64,000 nt of DNA from Actinomycetota bacterium (lineage in GTDB: Bacteria > Actinomycetota > Acidimicrobiia > Acidimicrobiales > RAAP-2), in contig WLNI01000001.1 in assembly GCA_009699875.1 (NCBI GenBank), positions 1,054,001 to 1,118,000 on the forward strand, read 5' to 3'. Made by a program: the position numbers and the translations under genes. Position 1 is the stretch's first letter; each line of letters starts with the position of its first letter. Below are positions 61,383-64,000 of the stretch, piece after piece. The notes under the pieces were generated by a model. That model was not told the DNA's origin, did not search any database, and was given only the letters and a program-made list of their open reading frames with translations.

Positions 61383-63218
61383 ATGAGGAATTTCAAGGGT
61401 TTTCGAGCCGTGGCACTGTCCACGGCACTGCTGGTGGGCTCTGGGGGACTCACCATGGCGGCCTCCACTATCGGGGCGATGCCAGCGGGAGCAGCGACCC
61501 CGGTGTCGGTGTCGGTGGTGGGGAATCACCTCGTCAATGGCAGCGGCCAGACGGTGCGCCTTCTTGGGGCGAATCGATCTGGAACTGAGTACGCCTGTTC
61601 GCAAGGATGGGGACTCTCTGATGGCCCGAACACGTCAACCGCCGTCGCCACGATGAGTACCTGGAAGATCAACGCAGTTCGCGTTCCATTGAATGAAGAC
61701 TGCTGGCTTGGTATCAACGGCGTGAATGCGGCCTACAGCGGAGCGAACTATCAAAACGCGATTTCGTCCTATGTGACGACACTCCAGGCAAAAGGTTTTG
61801 TGCCGATTTTGGATCTGCACTGGAACGCACCCGGAACACAACTCGCCTCGAGCCAACAGCTCATGGCTGACGCAGATCACTCGCCAGCATTTTGGACGTC
61901 CGTAGCGACGACCTTTAAAAGCAATCCTGGCGTGATCTTCGATCTCTACAACGAGCCCCATGACGTGTCATGGCCGTGTTGGTTGAATGGGTGCACGACG
62001 TCGGGTGGATGGAACTCTGCGGGGATGCAACAGCTCGTCAATGCGGTTCGCGCTACCGGTGCCACGCAGCCCATCATGTTGGGTGGACTGAACTGGGGAG
62101 GCGACTTAACGCAGTGGCTTCAGTACAAGCCAAACGACCCGCTGAACCAGCTGATCGCCAGCGATCACACCTATAACTTCTCGCAGTACAACACGGTTGC
62201 CAACTGGGACGCTGTGATTGCCCCCGTGGCAGCGGTGGTTCCAGTTGTGACTGGTGAGCTTGGCGAGAACGACTGTGCCCATGGCTTTATCGATCAGTAC
62301 ATGGCCTGGGCCGACGCCCACGGGGTCTCGTACTTGGGATGGACCTGGAACTCGACGGCGAGTGGCTGGTCGTGTGGCAGTGGACCTGCGCTGATTGCTG
62401 ATTACAACGGCACGCCAAGCCCATTCGGGGTTGGACTCCAGACGCACCTCCTCGCCCTGGGCGGCGGCGGGACCTTCGGTTCAGGAACTGGCACAGGGGG
62501 CGGAACGACGCCTCCTCCAGCAACACCAGGCATCTCGTTTTCACCAACGGCTCTGACCCTGCCGGCCACCACCGTGGGGGCAAGCTCTGCAGCCCAGAGT
62601 GTGACGGTCACGAATACGGGATCGGCGAACTTGACTGTCAGCTCGGCGACACTCTCTGGCGCCAATGCGAACGACTTCATGGTGAGCTCGAATACCTGTG
62701 GGACGGTCGGCTCGGGTGCGACATGCGCAGTCGCTGTCACCTTCAAGCCAACGGCAGCGGGGACACGAAGCGCAACATTGTCCTTTGCAGACAATGCAGC
62801 GGCAAGTCCACAGACCGTTTCGATTACCGGAACGGCCAGCGCACCGGTGACGCCACCAACGCCACCGCCAACGGGTTCGTTGAGCGTGGTCTACCACGTG
62901 GTGAACCAGTGGCCCGGTGGTTTACAAGCCAGTATCACCATCACGAATAAGGGTTCAACAACGATCGGATCGGCGACGAGTCCCTGGGTCTTGAAGTTCC
63001 AGCTCCCCTCAACAATGAGTGTGACGAGTCTCTGGAACGCCACGGGAACCTTCGGCACAGCTGGCTCGATCCTGAATGTCACCGCCACCGGACCGAACTG
63101 GCAGCCCACCATTGCGCCAGGACAGTCGTGGAGCGTGGGCTACGTCACCAACAACGGAGTGAGCGCACCGAGTAGCTGTTCGATCAACGGCGCAGCGTGC
63201 ACCTTTGTTGCGGGCTAA
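61383..63218 (+). CDS. Secreted cellulase: GH5 + ASPM/SPD-2-Hydin-like + CBM2
   Basis: 611 aa. Signal peptide (MRNFKGFRAVALSTALLV ... PAGA-ATP). GH5 catalytic domain with acid/base Glu191 in LYNEPHD and nucleophile Glu292 in TGELGEN. A Gly/Thr/Pro linker joins an Ig-like ASPM-SPD-2-Hydin domain (FSPTALTLPATTVGAS ... VTVTNTGSANLTV) and a C-terminal family 2 cellulose-binding module (LSVVYHVVNQWPGGLQASIT ... TGPNWQPTIAPGQSWSVG). Probably an endo-beta-1,4-glucanase. AAAAGGGGATGAT before ATG. Confidence 0.9.
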   Translation: MRNFKGFRAVALSTALLVGSGGLTMAASTIGAMPAGAATPVSVSVVGNHLVNGSGQTVRLLGANRSGTEYACSQGWGLSDGPNTSTAVATMSTWKINAVRVPLNEDCWLGINGVNAAYSGANYQNAISSYVTTLQAKGFVPILDLHWNAPGTQLASSQQLMADADHSPAFWTSVATTFKSNPGVIFDLYNEPHDVSWPCWLNGCTTSGGWNSAGMQQLVNAVRATGATQPIMLGGLNWGGDLTQWLQYKPNDPLNQLIASDHTYNFSQYNTVANWDAVIAPVAAVVPVVTGELGENDCAHGFIDQYMAWADAHGVSYLGWTWNSTASGWSCGSGPALIADYNGTPSPFGVGLQTHLLALGGGGTFGSGTGTGGGTTPPPATPGISFSPTALTLPATTVGASSAAQSVTVTNTGSANLTVSSATLSGANANDFMVSSNTCGTVGSGATCAVAVTFKPTAAGTRSATLSFADNAAASPQTVSITGTASAPVTPPTPPPTGSLSVVYHVVNQWPGGLQASITITNKGSTTIGSATSPWVLKFQLPSTMSVTSLWNATGTFGTAGSILNVTATGPNWQPTIAPGQSWSVGYVTNNGVSAPSSCSINGAACTFVAG

Positions 63219-63272
63219 GCAGGAATCCAAAGCCATCGCAGTGACGGTGGTGAGTAGCAAAGAATGAACGAG

Positions 63273-63314
63273 CGAGGCGGGCCATCACGAGAGTAGTCGT
63301 GGTGGCCCGCCTCG
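63273..63314 (+). terminator. Strong hairpin terminator after the cellulase
   Basis: 18-bp stem from CGAGGCGGGCCATCACGA pairing with TCGTGGTGGCCCGCCTCG (one G-U), 6-nt loop. No T-run follows, so it is of the actinobacterial stem-only type. Confidence 0.7.
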
Positions 63315-63360
63315 ACCTCGTCGGTCTCACAGAGACACTCTTTTTTTGGGAGATGCACAC

Positions 63361-63366
63361 TAGAGT
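63361..63366 (+). promoter_or_regulatory. Candidate -10 (TAGAGT) upstream of the GAP-family gene
   Basis: TAnnnT eight nucleotides before a GTG at 63375 that opens an 11-codon reading frame. Confidence 0.35.
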
Positions 63367-63399
63367 GGGGAGTCGTGACCCAAGAGATTCGTTTCCACC

Positions 63400-64000
63400 G
63401 TGATTTTTAGTCTCTTCCTTCTCTCCTTAGCTATTGCCTTCGAGCCGTTTCCGATCATCGGGTTTATCTTGTTGATTGTCGCGAAAGACGGCCAGAAAAA
63501 AGCACTGGCCTTTCTCTGTGGTTGGATGGCCAGCCTGATCGTCGTTGTCGTCGGTGTGGTCTTGGTCACCGGTGGCCAACCCGTTGAAAAAAGTTCGTCT
63601 CCTTCATTGGCGGCATTGATCCTCAAGTTGCTTATTGGAATCTTTTTGATCTTCTGGGGAATCAGGGCCTACGTCAATCGCAAAAAGCCGCCGAAGCCTC
63701 CTTCCTGGATGGCAAAGATTGACGGCGTGCAAGGCTGGGCTGCGGCGGCCCTTGGTGTCATTCTTCAACCGTGGGCCTTTGTCGCCGCGGGAGTCGCCAT
63801 CGTCTTTGGTGCTGAGTTAAAGAGTCTGGGCGAGATTGTGGTGCTCGTTCTTTTTGTGCTGCTCTCCTCAAGTTCATTTCTCGCAATGTTGATCTACGTC
63901 ACGTTTTGGTCCGAATCTGCCGGCCCCAAACTTGAACGTCTGCGACTGTGGATCGATTCCCATCGGGTTCAGGCGCAGTTTGTCCTCTGCATTCTCATTG
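63400..64000 (+). CDS. GAP/Sap-like membrane protein, 3' truncated
   Basis: At least 200 codons from a GTG start to the window edge. Hydrophobic segments (IFSLFLLSLAIAFEPFP ... IIGFILLIVA, LAFLCGWMASLIVVVVGVVLV, LILKLLIGIFLIFWGI, GWAAAALGVILQPWAFVAAGVA, EIVVLVLFVLLSSSSFLAML) give five or more transmembrane helices in the layout of the GAP (GPL-addressing/Sap) family of mycobacterial and actinobacterial envelopes. The first in-frame stop upstream is near 63376, so this is the only start. Function: lipid export-related in relatives. Confidence 0.75.
   Translation, partial: MIFSLFLLSLAIAFEPFPIIGFILLIVAKDGQKKALAFLCGWMASLIVVVVGVVLVTGGQPVEKSSSPSLAALILKLLIGIFLIFWGIRAYVNRKKPPKPPSWMAKIDGVQGWAAAALGVILQPWAFVAAGVAIVFGAELKSLGEIVVLVLFVLLSSSSFLAMLIYVTFWSESAGPKLERLRLWIDSHRVQAQFVLCILI

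Noticed and set aside
61173-61604. Extended amidotransferase N-terminus
   Set aside because: The family needs an N-terminal Cys after Met removal, which is met at ATG 61172.

Overview
The window is one continuous stretch of a moderately GC-rich actinobacterial chromosome, most likely class Acidimicrobiia (inference). Supporting features are CarD, a SigR/RsrA-like pair, the DUF2342 zincin next to tilS, actinobacterial-type coproheme decarboxylase, glucosyl-3-phosphoglycerate synthase, a CYP142-like P450, and many genes that look leaderless: a TAnnnT box 6-8 nt before the start codon and no Shine-Dalgarno. No prophage, transposase, CRISPR array or rRNA was seen. Genes at both ends are cut by the window.

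Layout. 1-2.5 kb: end of a metal ABC permease, then a P450/SDR pair. 2.6-9.5 kb: sigma/anti-sigma pair, zincin, a fused tilS-hpt gene, and a folate operon (folE, folP, a phosphatase-like gene, folB, folK, HAD). 9.7-14.6 kb: DUF2520, panC, nadB, nadC, coaX (pantothenate/CoA and NAD). 14.7-24.9 kb: a secreted protein, polyprenyl diphosphate synthase, clpC, radA, carD, ispD, ispF, rlmB, mscL, tRNA-Thr, a LytR_C protein and gpgS. 24.9-31.7 kb: a SAM-I riboswitch ahead of a threonine-synthase-like gene and a CysO-like sulfur carrier, CIRCE-groEL, trpB2, chdC, larE and a NIL-domain gene.

31.7-46.6 kb is accessory: Nudix, GNAT, a Phd/RelE toxin-antitoxin pair, VOC, TfoX-like, LysE, FUSC, amidase, DoxX, an old-yellow-enzyme-like flavoprotein, SRPBCC, two alpha/beta hydrolases, agmatinase, a group II PLP decarboxylase, and larC/larB. 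46.6-51.7 kb: pheA, tRNA-Ser, typA and two unknown genes upstream of it. 51.7-64 kb: a secreted lectin-repeat protein, DUF4395, TauE exporter, EthD, Nudix, a second FUSC protein, arfB, an RHH-vWA pair under a palindromic operator, a class II amidotransferase, a secreted GH5-CBM2 cellulase and the start of a GAP-family membrane protein.

Most notable: (1) SAM riboswitch, ThrC-like enzyme and CysO-like carrier, which together suggest a carrier-protein sulfur route to homocysteine; (2) a dual-specificity-phosphatase-like protein with the catalytic Cys replaced by His inside the folate operon; (3) the tilS-hpt fusion; (4) NPN-cofactor genes larB, larC and larE without larA; (5) two toxin-antitoxin-like regulatory cassettes whose palindromes overlap leaderless promoters; (6) two adjacent proteins resembling degenerate PD-(D/E)XK nucleases upstream of typA. 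No gap between genes exceeds 300 bases.
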